Below, one piece after another: positions 34,536 to 47,290 of a stretch of 64,000 nucleotides of DNA. The stretch is taken from NCBI RefSeq assembly GCF_021018805.1, contig NC_086248.1, positions 95,813,239 to 95,877,238 on the forward strand, written 5' to 3'. Every line of letters starts with the position of its first letter. Positions within the stretch are counted from its first letter, which is position 1. This DNA comes from Prinia subflava (taxonomy: Eukaryota > Chordata > Aves > Passeriformes > Cisticolidae). A model generated the notes under the pieces. It was not told the origin of the DNA. It saw only the letters and a list, made by a program, of their open reading frames with translations, and did not search any database. Made by a program: the position numbers and the translations under genes.

Positions 34536-37500
34536 CCTTGTTTGCTGGTTTGCCCCATCACTTGTTCCTCAGACACTGCATTATGGAAGGGCTAGTCATA
34601 AAACCCTGCATGTATTTTTCTTAGCATCTCTGGGTGCTTAGTCAAATGTCAAAAATATAACTATTTCGGAGAACTGGTTTCCTTTTACGTGCAGAAAGTG
34701 AAATGCAGGGAAAGAGAATTCTGCCTATGTTAAGTATTTTCTCTGTGTTTGTTCACAAAGGGAAGGAATTAGGCACTTCAAATAATAAAACCTGTAAGAT
34801 TATTTTTGAATGTTGTTTATAGTGGGGGCTTATTTTTAAGGCTTCTGTTCTTCCTCCTCCCTTTCTTCCTCTTACTGAGTAGAAGGGAAATTGCCTAATT
34901 TAGCTGGGTTGCTCAGTTGGCCATATTAGTGCATCTCACTCAGAAGAACATCCCAAGAAAAATGGCATGTTTTGAATGCTCACTTATGTCAGTCTTTGCA
35001 TTTCTGCTTTGTGTTGGTTAGTGAAGTCACTCTGAAGATAGGATTTATAAGCCATTCCCCTGCTCTCCATAAGAGTGTTAGATATTTCTCAGCTGGAGAA
35101 TTGATGTGCTTATAGTTTGACCTCCAGATGTAAACATCTGCTCTGTTTGCCCCTTGTAAGGGTAAAATCAGAACGTTTTCTTATATGCTTGTTTCTGCCC
35201 TCCAGCTGCATCTGTCCCTAAAAGCTAGGTGTGCTGGTCTCTGAAATGTTAGGAAGTCCCCTCATGTGCTGTGTGAATCTGTGTCAGATGCCTTCTGTCT
35301 TTTGCAGGTACGGTCACAACTGAAGGACCACTGAGTGATGGGAATGGCCATTCCCATGTTGTCAGCAACTGTCTTAGGAAAGCAGTAAGAAAAGTGACTT
35401 TGCAGAGCTCTGCAGTGTCAAGGAGGCACTGCAGTTAAACAGAGCACTTGGAAAGCAAAAATATTTGTATTTAGATGATCTCCATCCAGAAACATGATTA
35501 TTGTCATAGGATGATTTTTCCAAAATGGACTGTTAAAGGGACAAGGCTTTAACTTGGCAGGACTGAGAAGGACAACTTGTGGGTCACATAACAGAGCATG
35601 TGGTTATTGGCACAGCTCAGTTTTCCTGATTTCATCACCTAGCAAAGGTCCAGCACAGACCTTAGACTCTGTTTCAGTTCTGGGCCCCCAAAGGTACTCT
35701 GTGCAGATACAGTGACCTAGAGAGGGTGATGTGCCGGCAACCAGAACAGACTTGACTATTTTCAGCAAATCACGTATTCAGCACAAAGCCATCCTTTCAC
35801 ATGTTTCATCTCTCAGCAATTACAACATTTCCCAACTGCAGCTGTTTGTCACCAACCTCAGATGTGCTTTCTCAAAGAATGAGACACTTTTTGAAAGCCT
35901 ACCAAGCCACACTGGTGGAAAGCCTTGTCTGACAGCTCTTGCAGAGAAGGAAGTGAATAAAGTGAGCAGCACATTAAGTATCTCTCTTCAAACAAATTAT
36001 TTTAAACCCATTTCCTCCCTCCTCCAGCAGAGTTCTCATGCTGATATGGGCAGTGCCAGTCATGTACTGCTGTTGTTGCACAGGGCAAAGCAAGTGTGGA
36101 GAGCAGTCTGGCACCTTCCTGAACACATAACTCTTCCCATCACTTACCTGACTTACCCTGCGGACAAAGTCAGCCCTGACATACATGGCTGTTGTTTCCA
36201 TTAAAGCTGTTCTGCAGACATGAGGGACACAAATTAAAGGTAGAGGACTCCAGAGCTATCTTTCATCTTTCTGTAATCTGTTATTCCTACTGCATTTGTT
36301 GGATTAGCCTGCAAGGCCCATTCCTCATCAGGAGAGGTGGTGCTGATTTACCACTCCCACCCATTTCATTACAAACATGTTCCCCATATGCAATTTACTC
36401 CCCTAGCTATAATCACAACTGGAATTAGCACAGAGCCTTCCTAGGTGTTTCCTCTTCAGTGTCATTGCAAGCTCCTGCTGGGCTGAGTTTGGCATATCCC
36501 TAGGAGGATCCTTCCAGTGAGACAGAGGATGAGCCCCACGCTACATTGGAGACACTGCACCAGTCTGAGCAGCCCCAGCCCCTGCTGATGGTGGGGAGGT
36601 TCAGTGCCCAACACCCGCTCACTGGGAAACAGGTTCCACTTGCCTTGTTAAGCATATTAGCAGTAAGCAACAACAATACAGGAAAAAAGAGCTTGAATTC
36701 CTCCAGTTCTCTTTTCTAGTGTTCAGCAGGAAAACACTCTTGAAAAGGATTGCTCAGTCTCTGCGACAATGGATAATACTCCCTAAACACATCTATGCAG
36801 CTCTGAGGTTTAATTTTTACCAGCTGGGGAAGGGAGGCATACAGGTTTGAAACTAAAATCAAGCCAGCAGGTAGATTTGTGTATCAATTGCCCATGGCTG
36901 GTATTTGCATGACCACTTATTCTGTTGCTCAAAAAGATTCCTTGCAGGTTATCAATAAACACAATGTGTTTGCAATATCAGCTTTCCATATCTGCAGCTG
37001 TAGTCCAGAAAAACAACCCAGAAGAAGAAGACTTGGTCTGTGCTCAGGTCAGGGTGTCAGGTCAAACTCATTCCTCTCACTTGATATATTTCAGTTTGAG
37101 TTTTTAAGACTGATCTGGTATGAGATTCTGATATTTTTCCTAGGCAGAACTATTGCAGCAATCAATGAAATTTGCACAAAAATAGTTTCTTCATGCATCT
37201 TTCACTTCTTTGCTTCTCTGAGAAGCTGTGATCTCTTCCTCCCTGCTGCCTGAGATGGGAAATGCAGGGCTGAGCAGCAATGGGGATCCTCAAGCACTGT
37301 GCTGGGATAGTGAGACACTACCAGGGCAGAGGCAGGAAAGATCCACCTGTCCATAACATGGAAAATCCAGCCTGTCTGGAAACCTCTGTCTACTCTCTTA
37401 TAAGAAAAAATCCCAAAGTTGTCCAGTGTGGGGCCACAGCACTGAGGTAGAGACACAAGCTTTACAAACACATGAAGGCATAAGAAAAGAAGAAGGAACT

Positions 37501-37820
37501 GTGTTTTGTCCCAAAATGAGACACGCCATGAAAGCTTTCAAACAGGAATATTTTCCCTAGCCTTCCTACTACCTTTGAAGCTTTCCATTGGGAATGCTTC
37601 ATTTTCCCACTCCAGCTACAACTGGATCACCTCTCTGCAAATTTCACTGCTGGAGACTGTAGACAACAAGAAAACTCCTGTCCTTACCTACAGGAGTTGC
37701 CTGCAAGCACAATTGTTCAGTGTTGGGTATGTGATAAGCTAAAGAGCTGGGCCTAGCTACTAATAAAAACAATCCTGGAAAAATTCCATTTCCCTACAAT
37801 CTGTCTTAAGTCAATCTAGC

Positions 37821-38123
37821 AGAATCATAGAATTGTTGAGGAGAGAAAAGGCCTCCAGGATCATCAAATTCAGCTGCCAGCCTATTACCACTGCCATGCT
37901 CACCACTAAACCATGTCCTCAAGTGCCATATCCATGTGTTTTTTGACCACTCCCAGGCATGATGACTTCACCACTTCCCTGGGCAGCTTGTTCCAATGCT
38001 TGATAACCCCATCTGGGAAAAAAAAAAATCATAATGTTCAATCTAAACCTTCCCTGACACAACTTGTGGCCTTTTCCTCTCATCCTGTCACTTGTTACCT
38101 GGGAGAGGAGACTGGTGCCCTCC
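37821..38123 (-). mobile_element. CR1 LINE fragment, 3' end (CR1-X/Y-like)
   Basis: On the + strand the segment starts AGAATCATAGAATTGTTGAG, the reverse complement of the CR1 3' terminal repeat, so the element lies on the - strand. Diagnostic pieces follow in the expected order: ACCACTAAACCATGTCCTCA, AGTGCCATATCCATGTGTTT, CACTTCCCTGGGCAGCTTGT, TCCAATGCTTGATAACCCC, CACAACTTGTGGCC and CTTGTTACCTGGGAGAGGAG. An A-run at about 38019-38029 looks like a later insertion. The copy is 5' truncated and carries no reverse-transcriptase region. Subfamily assignment is from memory. Confidence 0.92.
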
Positions 38124-38580
38124 TTCAAAGGCAAATTCTCTAATGCTAGAAGATGCTGGCATTAAATGGCCCATTTAAAACTTTATTTTGCTCCTTTCTG
38201 CACGTTCTTTATTATAAAGTCTTTAATTACATCCTAGACTTTGCAAAGAACTTCCATCTCTTTCCTTGAACATATTGGATGTAACAAAGGAGTGACATGG
38301 AGTTAAACCACAGATTTCTGCAGAGCAGAGTTTATCCCAAACTGCTGAAGCCTTCCAGACTGTAAGTAACTGAATTGGGTTTTCCTACTGCAAAGTATCT
38401 GGTAAATTTAGCTGTGACAACGGCCCTAATGATAATAGAGCATGACGCCCATGGGAAAACAATTCGATTTAAATACACTTCACTCCCCTTTAAACACCCT
38501 GCTTACATGATAGAGACATCATAAACATGTGAAGTGAGACAAGTGAGGCTTCTGGGGAGGGTGGAGATGGCGAGGCAGAT

Positions 38581-38610
38581 GGAAGACTATAGATAGGAAG
38601 ACTATAGATG
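38581..38610. repeat. 15-bp tandem duplication
   Basis: GGAAGACTATAGATA at 38581-38595 is followed directly by GGAAGACTATAGATG at 38596-38610. They match at 14 of 15 positions. Confidence 0.9.
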
Positions 38611-38763
38611 CTTTTAAACACTGGGAAACAAACAAAATCTTTAGGAAGCTGGCCAGTGGGACTGTCAGATAATACTTCCTATAACCCTTCTGGAAAAAAT
38701 GTATTTATGCAAGAGATACAAACTGTGAAATGGCAAATCTGCTTTAAATTTTCAAAAAGGTCC

Positions 38764-38842
38764 ATTTGCTTGCAAATCTCTCGTCAGCTGCAGAGAAGAT
38801 ACCAGAAAAGGATAGGACTGAAAGTCAATTTGCTTGCAAATC
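38764..38842. repeat. Two identical octamer-like palindromic motifs, 64 bp apart
   Basis: ATTTGCTTGCAAATC occurs at 38764-38778 and again at 38828-38842. Each contains ATTTGC-TT-GCAAAT, an inverted pair of POU-octamer half-sequences. Flanking bases are also similar for a few positions, so a small segmental duplication is possible. Confidence 0.7.
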
Positions 38843-41243
38843 CTACAGATGAAGACAGCACTGGGATACAATTGAGGAAACATGTACATCATTTTCCTCA
38901 TTTTGTCATTTGGAGCTTATGAAATTACTCTGGAGCGTATCAGCAAGTGAGTTTTAAGAGGCAAAAAAATGACAGTGTTTATTTGAACAAAGTTTAGACA
39001 GCAAGTTGTCTACACTTTGCCAAAATCGTGGTTCTGTGGAAGCAAAAATAAACTGTTTAATTTTGCTTCCAAAAAAATAATGAAAGATAATAAACTCAAA
39101 CTGCTGGAAACGAGAGTAGTCACTATTGTTACAGCTTTTGAAACAGTAAGCTTTGGCCTAAGTTACGTCCAAATCCCAGCAACCAAAAACTAAATATTCA
39201 TAATAGCTATGCAATTTTCCCCAAATTTCTTTTTTTCTGCTCTTCTTCCTCTATTTGTTAATAAAAGCTCACAGAAGCAGAAAACCATTACATTCACTTT
39301 GCAGATCATATGCCAAGCAGACAATTGTGTGTAAGAATTGTCTCTTCTCTACATGCAGATGAGTTACTTATTATAGAGCACAAAGGATAGAAATGTAAAT
39401 TACCCAGAAGCATTTTCATCAAGCATCTTTAAAAAAAAAATAATAATAAGCTTCCAACAGCAAGAGTAGCAGCTGGTGTAAACGCAGCTCCACATTTCCC
39501 TTTTCCTTCTGTCAGACCAAAGTCTGTCTTTGCTCTGGTCACAGTCTGCAGGGGCTCCCACCCCAAAACCCAGCAGCAGCTCCCCAGTATCTCACACTGT
39601 TTCCACAGAAGAGGGGGATGTGAGGAGACACCAGCACTGCCATCTCCAGTCCCCTTCTCCAGGCCTTGTGTTTGCACTCACTGCTGCCGTGGTGAGAGCA
39701 GGGAGCCCTGGCAGCAGCCTGCTCCCGTGGGGCACCCACACCTTGTCCCCTCACACACAGGTGGTTTCTGCTGCTGGCTCCAGAACACTTTCCCTGCACA
39801 GTGAATGACACCAATTCCTATGATAAGACCAAGAGAGAGTTGTCATTTGGCTTAACAATCCATGAGAAAAGCTCTTGCCTTTGGGGTCAGTGTGCCCACG
39901 AGTCAGAGCCCGCTGCAGTGGCCATGGCTAGGAAAAGGGGAGGCATTTCTCTCAAGGACTATGGGTGAGTGGAGTCACAGCCCAGCTTGAAGAGAATTTG
40001 CAGCACCTTCCTCTTTCCATGAGCTATCCCCAGTCCGCTGGATTGAAACCGAAAGCCCTCATGCCATTGACAGCAAAAGAGAGAAAATAATCCAACCTGT
40101 TCTTCCTTCCAACCACAAAAGAAAAGTAACTAATCCTAGCAGATCCTTGAACAAGGAAAAAAAAAGAGAAAGGCACAAACTCCATGAAACCCCTACGAGA
40201 TGCGATTGTTGCCTTTGTGTAAGAAGTGGGCAGATACTCAAGTGAATGGCCCCCAGCAAAACACCAGAGCCGAGGAGGCAGGGCCATCCTCTGCTCCCCT
40301 TCAGCTGGCAGCCCTGCCCCATCCCTGCTGGCTCAGGCAGACCCGGGCCCGTGCCTGGCTGGAGCTGTCAGGCTTCAACAGGGACCAGCACAGACCCTGC
40401 ACTTCACAGCGGCTTGTTTGCATCTCTGAGTGTCCCTGCATGCTGCCACAACTGAGTTAGATTTCCTGAAATGCTGGGACTGCCAGAACAAAATTAAGTT
40501 TTTTCCTCCCAGCAGCCTCCAGGACACTGGCAGCATCAGCTCCTGAGAACACTTGTGTCCAAGCTGCTAAACCAGCAAGGAATCCAACAACAAACCAAAG
40601 CAGTGGGGACTGGTATTTAGACTGATAGTGCTTCATTAAGCATTCCCACTGGTTTCAAAACTACTCCAGGATGAACTTTAGCAGTCATGGCTTAGTGTGA
40701 GGAAGTGTGAAAAATTACTGCAGAATGAAAGCCCAGGAAAAGAAAGGCTGATTTATTCTTTCTGTGTGAAAGCACACACTCCATGTGGGTATTTTAGAAG
40801 CATTCTATTTTTCACAGCTATTACAGTGGTCAGTGTGGCCTGAAGAGACACCTGACAATTTGTTTGTCTCTGCTTCCCAAGAGGGTGTTACTGATGATAA
40901 ATGTGGCATCTTGCTTACTTTGCTGAATCTAACATCTAAAAGCTTTACATTACAGGGGCTGGACAGGCAGATAACCCCAGAATGGTTTGGTCTTTCCCAG
41001 TGGAAATCTCACTCAGGTATGTGAGAGGGACAGGATTTTTTTTCACTGGCTGCACATAGTTTCTTCCATTATCTTTTTCTCAAAGTAAAGCAGGCTGTGC
41101 ACAACTCACAGGACTTCATGTACATGGCTGGTAAGAAAAAGTCAACCCTGCTCTGACAGTCGGCACAGGAGACTGCAGGCAAACAGCTTTGCATCCTGAA
41201 GAAACGAAATCCACATGAAGAACACAACAGATTTGTGGCTTAG

Positions 41244-41350
41244 GCACTGGGTTAAGATGCAAGAGGGCTGAATTTCCTTCCTGACCATTGGCACTGCCTG
41301 TGCCTTGCAGCAATCCCTTCACTCTTGGCGTGCTCCAGCTCCCTGTCTGC
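41244..41350 (+). mobile_element. Possible MIR SINE relic
   Basis: GGGTTAAGATGCAAGAGGGC, GGCACTGCCTGTGCCTTGCA and CAATCCCTTCACTCTTGGCG follow the MIR order as I recall it (GGTTAAGAGC, then CTGCCACTT/CTGTGTGACCTTGGGCAAG, then CACTTCACCTCTC). Similarity is loose and gapped. Confidence 0.22.
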
Positions 41351-41819
41351 CCTGACACCAGTCACAGGGGTTCTGCAGAGACAGATTCATTGGGATTGAG
41401 TCCCAGAGAAAAATAGTGGCATGAAAAACTTCTGCAGCTTCCACTTGTTTTTGTGCTTACTCCCAAATGGAGTGAGCATTAATCATGGTAGAAGTTAGGT
41501 AGGCAGTAGATTGAAAAAAATGTGTGTTTTCATCCCTGAAATATAAATCAGATATCGTTTAAGCAGCAGGATCCTAATTTAACTGCAAATTTGGCCAAAG
41601 GCAGATTTTTGGATGAAAATTCCCAAAGATTGGGGTGTTTACCTCTGGGGTTATACACCTGGCAGATGTCATGCTTAATCTATTTTGTCAAACACACAGC
41701 TTTAATCAGGCAGTGTTATAGGAAGTCTAAGCACAACCAGATCACAAAGGAATTACTGCCTCCAGAATGCTAATGAAAGATTAGCTCTTCAATTCAGCCT
41801 CTGAATTTTGAGGAACCTT

Positions 41820-42130
41820 TTGTTTTGTCTTCAGGTTAAACTAAGGGCAGAATAAGGAGTAAGGCATGCAAATGAGGCACTGTCATGAGAAAATAATAAT
41901 TTGTTTCACTGCAATAAGAAATCTCATTTCCATAAAATGAGAAATAATTAAATTGGAGCTGAACTATGTACCCTATCAATTTAATTGAATCTCAGCTACA
42001 AGTCTATGGCTGATTTACTGGGGCTGGTTCCTGGAAAGCATTCGTTATTAGTCATTTTTTGCAGCAAAAAGATGAATCAACACTTCACAACTGTGCAAGA
42101 GAAATAACTCCTGAAATAAACCCCTGCTGA
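41820..42130. promoter_or_regulatory. Candidate regulatory block: POU octamer and 10-bp homeodomain dyad
   Basis: A perfect octamer ATGCAAAT lies at 41866-41873. TCTCATTT/AAATGAGA forms an 8-bp inverted repeat (41922-41929/41935-41942). AATTAAATTG at 41946-41955 is perfectly complementary to CAATTTAATT at 41977-41986. No coding frame is credible. This is the densest arrangement of homeodomain/POU-like motifs in the window, but regulatory function is inferred. Confidence 0.3.
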
Positions 42131-45100
42131 GCCCCACAGATCAATACAAACAACAGCGACGTGCCTGCAGAGCCTGTGGAGGGTTCAGTCAACAGGGAAT
42201 TTAATACACTGCTGAAGAAAATTGAGAAACATGGCTGTAGCTATCCACTCTGATTCTTTTAGCAGGCCATATGACTTCACCACACAACTATCCTCCTTCC
42301 TAGCTACATGAATGAACAACATTAAGCCCATTAAGAGCCATTTGTCTTTCAGGACTTGAGTTTCCTCTCCAAGAGCGTCCATCCAGCCGATTTCTCTTCA
42401 GAAAGTTTTCCAGATCTTTCTGGCATTAAAGGCTGAATTTCTCTTCTTGTTTGCTTTTAATTTCAATATTCTCTGACTGGATGGCCTCCTTACTTTCCAC
42501 TGTTAAATTATGTAAGGCGTTGACTAGGAAAAAAAGAAAAAGACCAGTAACGACTTGCCTTTCACTCTTTTCTTAGAGAAGTCTTGTAGAGTGAAAACTC
42601 TGCTTCCTTGCTGTAAGGAACATCCCTAGAGCTTTACACTATTTTACAGGTCTTTCCAAAATCCCTCCAATTAAGTGGAGACATCTTGACTACACCATGT
42701 TTCTGACTGTGACTTGATCCCACCTCTTTTGATACACGTGTTTCTTTCAAAGTGCCTCAGCTTTTAGAGAAGGTTTCCAGCCTGTCCTCCTACATGGTAA
42801 CAAGGTCCCTGGCCCTCCATAGCTGCTTGTGAACAGACATTTTTCCATTTACTGAGCTGAAGAGTTCTACTGATCTTTTCAATATCCACGTTTCCAACCA
42901 GCTACACCTGGAAAATCGCGTTTCCCCTGTCTCTGTTTTACACGAGAATTCTTCCATTAGTGGCAACATTTCATCAACGAATTCTGATGAAAAATACTCA
43001 GACTATGAGTTGTGCATGTCCCAGCCCCCTCAACAACATCTGATGTAAATTGGTCATCTGCATCACATGGTCTGATTTCAGAGCCATGACGAGACTGAGT
43101 TCAGGACTCACACAACTGCCTGGTTTAGGAGTGACTGCAGAGAGTTTATCCTAAAGGAGGATGAGATCACTGATCTCATGCTGTACTTCAGCAAGCCTCA
43201 CCAGCTGCAAACACACTGTTTGTTCTGAGCTTGTGCCGTGCTGCTTCCAACACATCTTTGGAACTATGTGCCTCAGCCTCCCACTTGCAGACCTCTGCTT
43301 CAGATGTGGATTCCTCTCCTGGCAGGTCAGGGCAAAAGCTGACAGAGCAGAAGGAGCCACCTGCACCACTCAGTATCTGTTTAAATGAAGAATTTGGAAT
43401 CACAGCTCTACAGTTTGTACACACTCAAGCTCCTGTGATACCAGTTTTTTGGCACAGCTCAAATACATCTTTGGAACTCATAGAACAGCATGGAAAAATT
43501 GGTGGTGTGCTGTCACCACCGTACCATAAATGCTTTCATCCTCAAAAGACAATGCAAAGTAGCATATGTGATGTGCCTGAAGTACTCAAAGTTTGAGTAC
43601 CCTGTTAAAACTAGAGAGGATGCTTGAGCAGAGTGGGAAATAGAGTGTACCCCCAGTCAGTACCAAGGTCCAAAATGTCCTGACTGCAAGAACAATATTT
43701 CCAAAAGTTCACAGGTGTTCTTCAAAATCAGCTAAAATCACAATCTAAGAGCACAAACACAAGTCCCATGCCCACCAATGGACAACTTTATCTTGCTGAT
43801 TAAATCTAGACAGACGCTCAGCAGGATTGTGACTTCATGCAAGTGGCCAGCCTTGCTCCCCAGAAAGATTAAGTTCAAAAATAGACTTGTGAACTCTTGG
43901 CTGCTAGTTTTAAGATTAATTCACCATCTAGAAAACATGACACTATTAGGGAAATTAACATCATGTTCATATGTGACCAAAGACATTTTTTGAGGCAAGA
44001 GCTTTGAGAAAATTTTTCCTTTCATGAATTTGGGAGTAAGATTAGCAATTCTGCATTAACTTGAATTCATTTTACTGAATTATTTACTGGAAAATATCTT
44101 CATATGTTTCCCCTGAAACATGTCATTTTCCTTAGTGAAACATTCAGAATTTTTAATCTGAAATACATTTTTCAGAAGTTCCCTTTCCTTTTAGTTAAAA
44201 CGGGAAAAAATATTTTTAAAATACCTGTAAAAGACATATGACCTTTTCAAAATGCATTTCATGAGTATTCTCCAGTTTTTGCCTTCCTGGCACTACCAAG
44301 GAACAGTTTAGATCCAAAATTCCAAGAGAAAAGAGTGGACAGCTCCATAAAGTTCCAGTTGCTTCTCCTAGAGTCACCACCTCCATCACTGCCAAAGTTT
44401 CTGGCAACCTTTCTGGCAAAAGAGAGCTCAAAGCATACGAAAATTACATTTTGAGAAGTCAAAGAGAACAAATGAAAAAGAAGAGGGGCTAGTGCAACAG
44501 TCCAGTTCCCTATTGTTTGTCCTTTGTCATATAGCTCTCCCTGGGGGAAGAAAAAAAAAAGGTGTCTATTCCTGGGTGAAAAATACAATACTGGCAATGG
44601 CTTCAAAGAATACACATTTACTGTCTTGTGCAAACAAAATGACAATATGTCCAAGACCTACTTTCTTAGTACTTCCCCAGGTTCCATTTTTCATAAAACT
44701 CAATTCATTTAGGGAATAACATTTGTGACAGCTATCTTCTCTATTAAATGTTATTGATAATGAGCACAGCCTCCGAAACCACAGTGAAAAGGTAAGGAAG
44801 AGAAGAACTAGCAGGCAGCTCTCTCAAGCCGCATTTCCTATACCAACATACTATTTTAAAAGCTCATGAAAGAGTAATGACAAGTGAATTTGAGGTTGAA
44901 ACGAGCAAAAGGGAAACCAGATCAAAAAAGAGTGGTAAGAAATGTGGAATGAAGAGTGACTTTCCCTCTCCTCATGGAGAAGAGTTTCTCTGGGAAAAGT
45001 TAATTTATTGGTGATGGCTTTACACAGAGCAAGATGCCTTTTCCAGGGTTTGCAAGGGAAGATGCTTAGAAAACAAAATTTCCAGAAGCTGATGTGCCCA

Positions 45101-47079
45101 ACAGATGAAACACTCTTGCAATTTCTCTACCTGATCCAAATCCAAGCTGACAACAGCCTCGGGAGAATGAAACTTACTTTGTTTGTCCCCTGACTTGCTC
45201 TTCACCCTCTCCTGAAACGCACCTTTCAGAGAGAGCATCTGTTTGTTCATTGCATATGAGAATTGTTTCCTGCTCCTGTTGCACATTATGAGGTTGAGAT
45301 GCTCCTGATCTTAACAATATTTCTTTTCCTTACCTTTTATGCACAGTTATGAAGACCCGTTCTAAAGGTCAAAGATTCTCTCCCACTTGTGCCACATCTT
45401 ATCAGAGTGAATTGACAGAGAACTGATTCTCTGCTTTGGTTGTACCTCCATGCAGTCCCTAAAAAAATGCTTTAGGAGCACCAGTGTTGTGCCCATGCAG
45501 AAGATGTTTTTCTTACGAGATTCTTAAAAGTATCTGAAGAAGGTGGCACCATTTTCTTCTCTCCTGAGAGCAGCAGAGATTCCATTTTAACTTTAAAAGT
45601 AAGTCTTGGATGAAATACTACCCCTTAAAGCAAAACGCCTTGTAGGGCTGGGCTGTAGGTATTGCCCATCCTCCTCTTGATAAATACTTATTGATTGATT
45701 GATGAGAAATCAGATTTGCTTTTTCAGGCTCAGCATTATCTCCTTCCAAATTTTTCTGGATAACTACTAGCTTGAGCCAGGTGAGAAGATCTGCCAGACA
45801 AGCCATTTGGATTACTGTGATATTTTACAGGACATTTCTTGGTAATGAACAGGGATCTTCACAAAGAGGCATTTGGTTGTGGCTAGATCTTGCACAGCCA
45901 CTATTTTTACCTTGACACCCACAAGAATTTTGGGAGAGGGGAGTGAAGGGGACCACGGGCAGAGAGAAGAGATTGAGTGGATTCACAGAACAATTCCAGG
46001 TATAGAACCACCCCGTGACTCCTGCTTCTGATTTCAATGGTGCTATAAACCCTGCAAGGCTCCTCATTCAGGTCCCCACCCAAACTGTCTCTTGCTAGGG
46101 GCACAGCCTGCCATCTCACAGGAGCTCTGTTACTGTTATCAGGGTATTTTATCTTTCCAGGTCACAGACACGTTGGAGGCTCACTGCAGCAGATGACTCT
46201 GGCACTCCGGACACCAGGCTCCTGGCTGGGAGGGGCAGTGCCAGCCATCCTGGGAACACGGGGCTAAAGATGCCTCAAAACCCATCCCCTGGAACAAAAC
46301 ACTTCTGTCTTTTCCTGCTGCATTATAATACTTGGGAAAAGGGTTGTAGAGGCTCACCTTCCTTCCAAACAGTGAATGCTTTGGTCATTTTGGCATCGTG
46401 ACTTTTTCAAGCAGCCATTGGAATGACTTGGTTGGGAAATGTGCTATGCCCGCTATGTGCTTCTCAAGGAGAAAATTGTAATTAGGCCCAAAGGTATAGT
46501 TTTTAAGGAATTTTATTGCCCTGGGAACCTGACTTATTTAGAGTATATGCTATTAGAAAATTCTTGTTTTAAATGGGGAAGTAACAAAATAATTTTGAGC
46601 ACATGTCCCTCCAATGCAAATATTGTTTCTATAGGATGTGGAAGTCACCATCTTCAAAATATTATACCCCATTTTTCAATGAGTACATTTTTTAACATAA
46701 TCATAGCTCCAGAAAGGCTAAGGAAATTTTTCCAGGAAATTTTTCTGCTCTAACTGGGGGCAATCCTCTGCTTACTCCCACTTCTTAGCCGCATAACCTT
46801 CTTGTGGACACGAAAGGATTAACCCGTTAACCCACACTCGTGGAGGTGCTGGGGGAAAAGAACTGTATTCACACTGAAGTCTGCTTTGCAGTGAGGTCAC
46901 AGTTCTGTAGGAACTGGCAGGGCTCTCCCTGTCATCTCTCCTGGTTCACCCAGTTTGGTCAGCCCAGCTCCAGCCAAAAACCATAAATGAGTGAGTTAAT
47001 GCAGCACAGACCGGGCAAGACACATCACCCAGCTCTTCAGCCACACACCATTCACACATTTTTAAAGGTGAGTGAATGG
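42131..47079. other. Non-coding DNA, no gene recognised
   Basis: Frames reach 131 codons (44259-44654, - strand) without a recognisable domain. Short A-runs occur (for example about 44549-44560). The 14-bp string ACATCTTTGGAACT occurs twice about 213 bp apart (near 43252 and 43465). No interspersed repeat was recognised. Confidence 0.55.
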
Positions 47080-47290
47080 AATTTATGTTCTCCTTCTGCC
47101 ACTTGATTAAGCAGAATAAACACTGTGCATTGCCTTAATGGAGCGAAAATACAACCTGCTTTTGAAATCCATCCTATGAGATATAAACAACTGCTAAGCC
47201 AAACACATCAATCACACTGCGCTCATTTGAATAAAAACACGACTCAGTTTTACTTTGCTTATGCTGCTACCACAGACTTCCTCAAGCCCT
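47080..47290. promoter_or_regulatory. Weak candidate regulatory block
   Basis: AT-rich segment with GATTAAGC (47105), CAATCACAC (47210) and similar short cores between GC-richer flanks. Only texture supports this. Confidence 0.15.

Larger units (their letters stand above)
33106..37820. other. Non-coding DNA, GC-rich patch near 34.0-34.3 kb
   Basis: The longest frames are 151 codons (33887-34342, - strand, GC-rich patch) and 157 codons (35731-36204, + strand). Neither has a recognisable domain. A T-run lies at 34523-34535. A C/T-rich tract lies near 34843-34876. Confidence 0.55.
38124..41819. other. Non-coding DNA, several small motifs
   Basis: No gene was recognised. Bases 38396-38530 are AT-rich with TAAT cores and could be regulatory, but evidence is thin. 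Paired palindromes at 38764-38842, a 15-bp duplication at 38581-38610 and a possible MIR relic at 41244-41350 are listed separately. Frames at 39429-39814 and 40200-40460 reflect GC-rich composition. Confidence 0.5.

Noticed and set aside
35130..35150. TGTAAACATC string resembling the miR-30 seed region
   Set aside because: It does not continue as miR-30, and the local inverted repeat is only 7 bp.
35731..36204. 157-codon + strand open frame
   Set aside because: No domain or known peptide recognised, and length compatible with chance.
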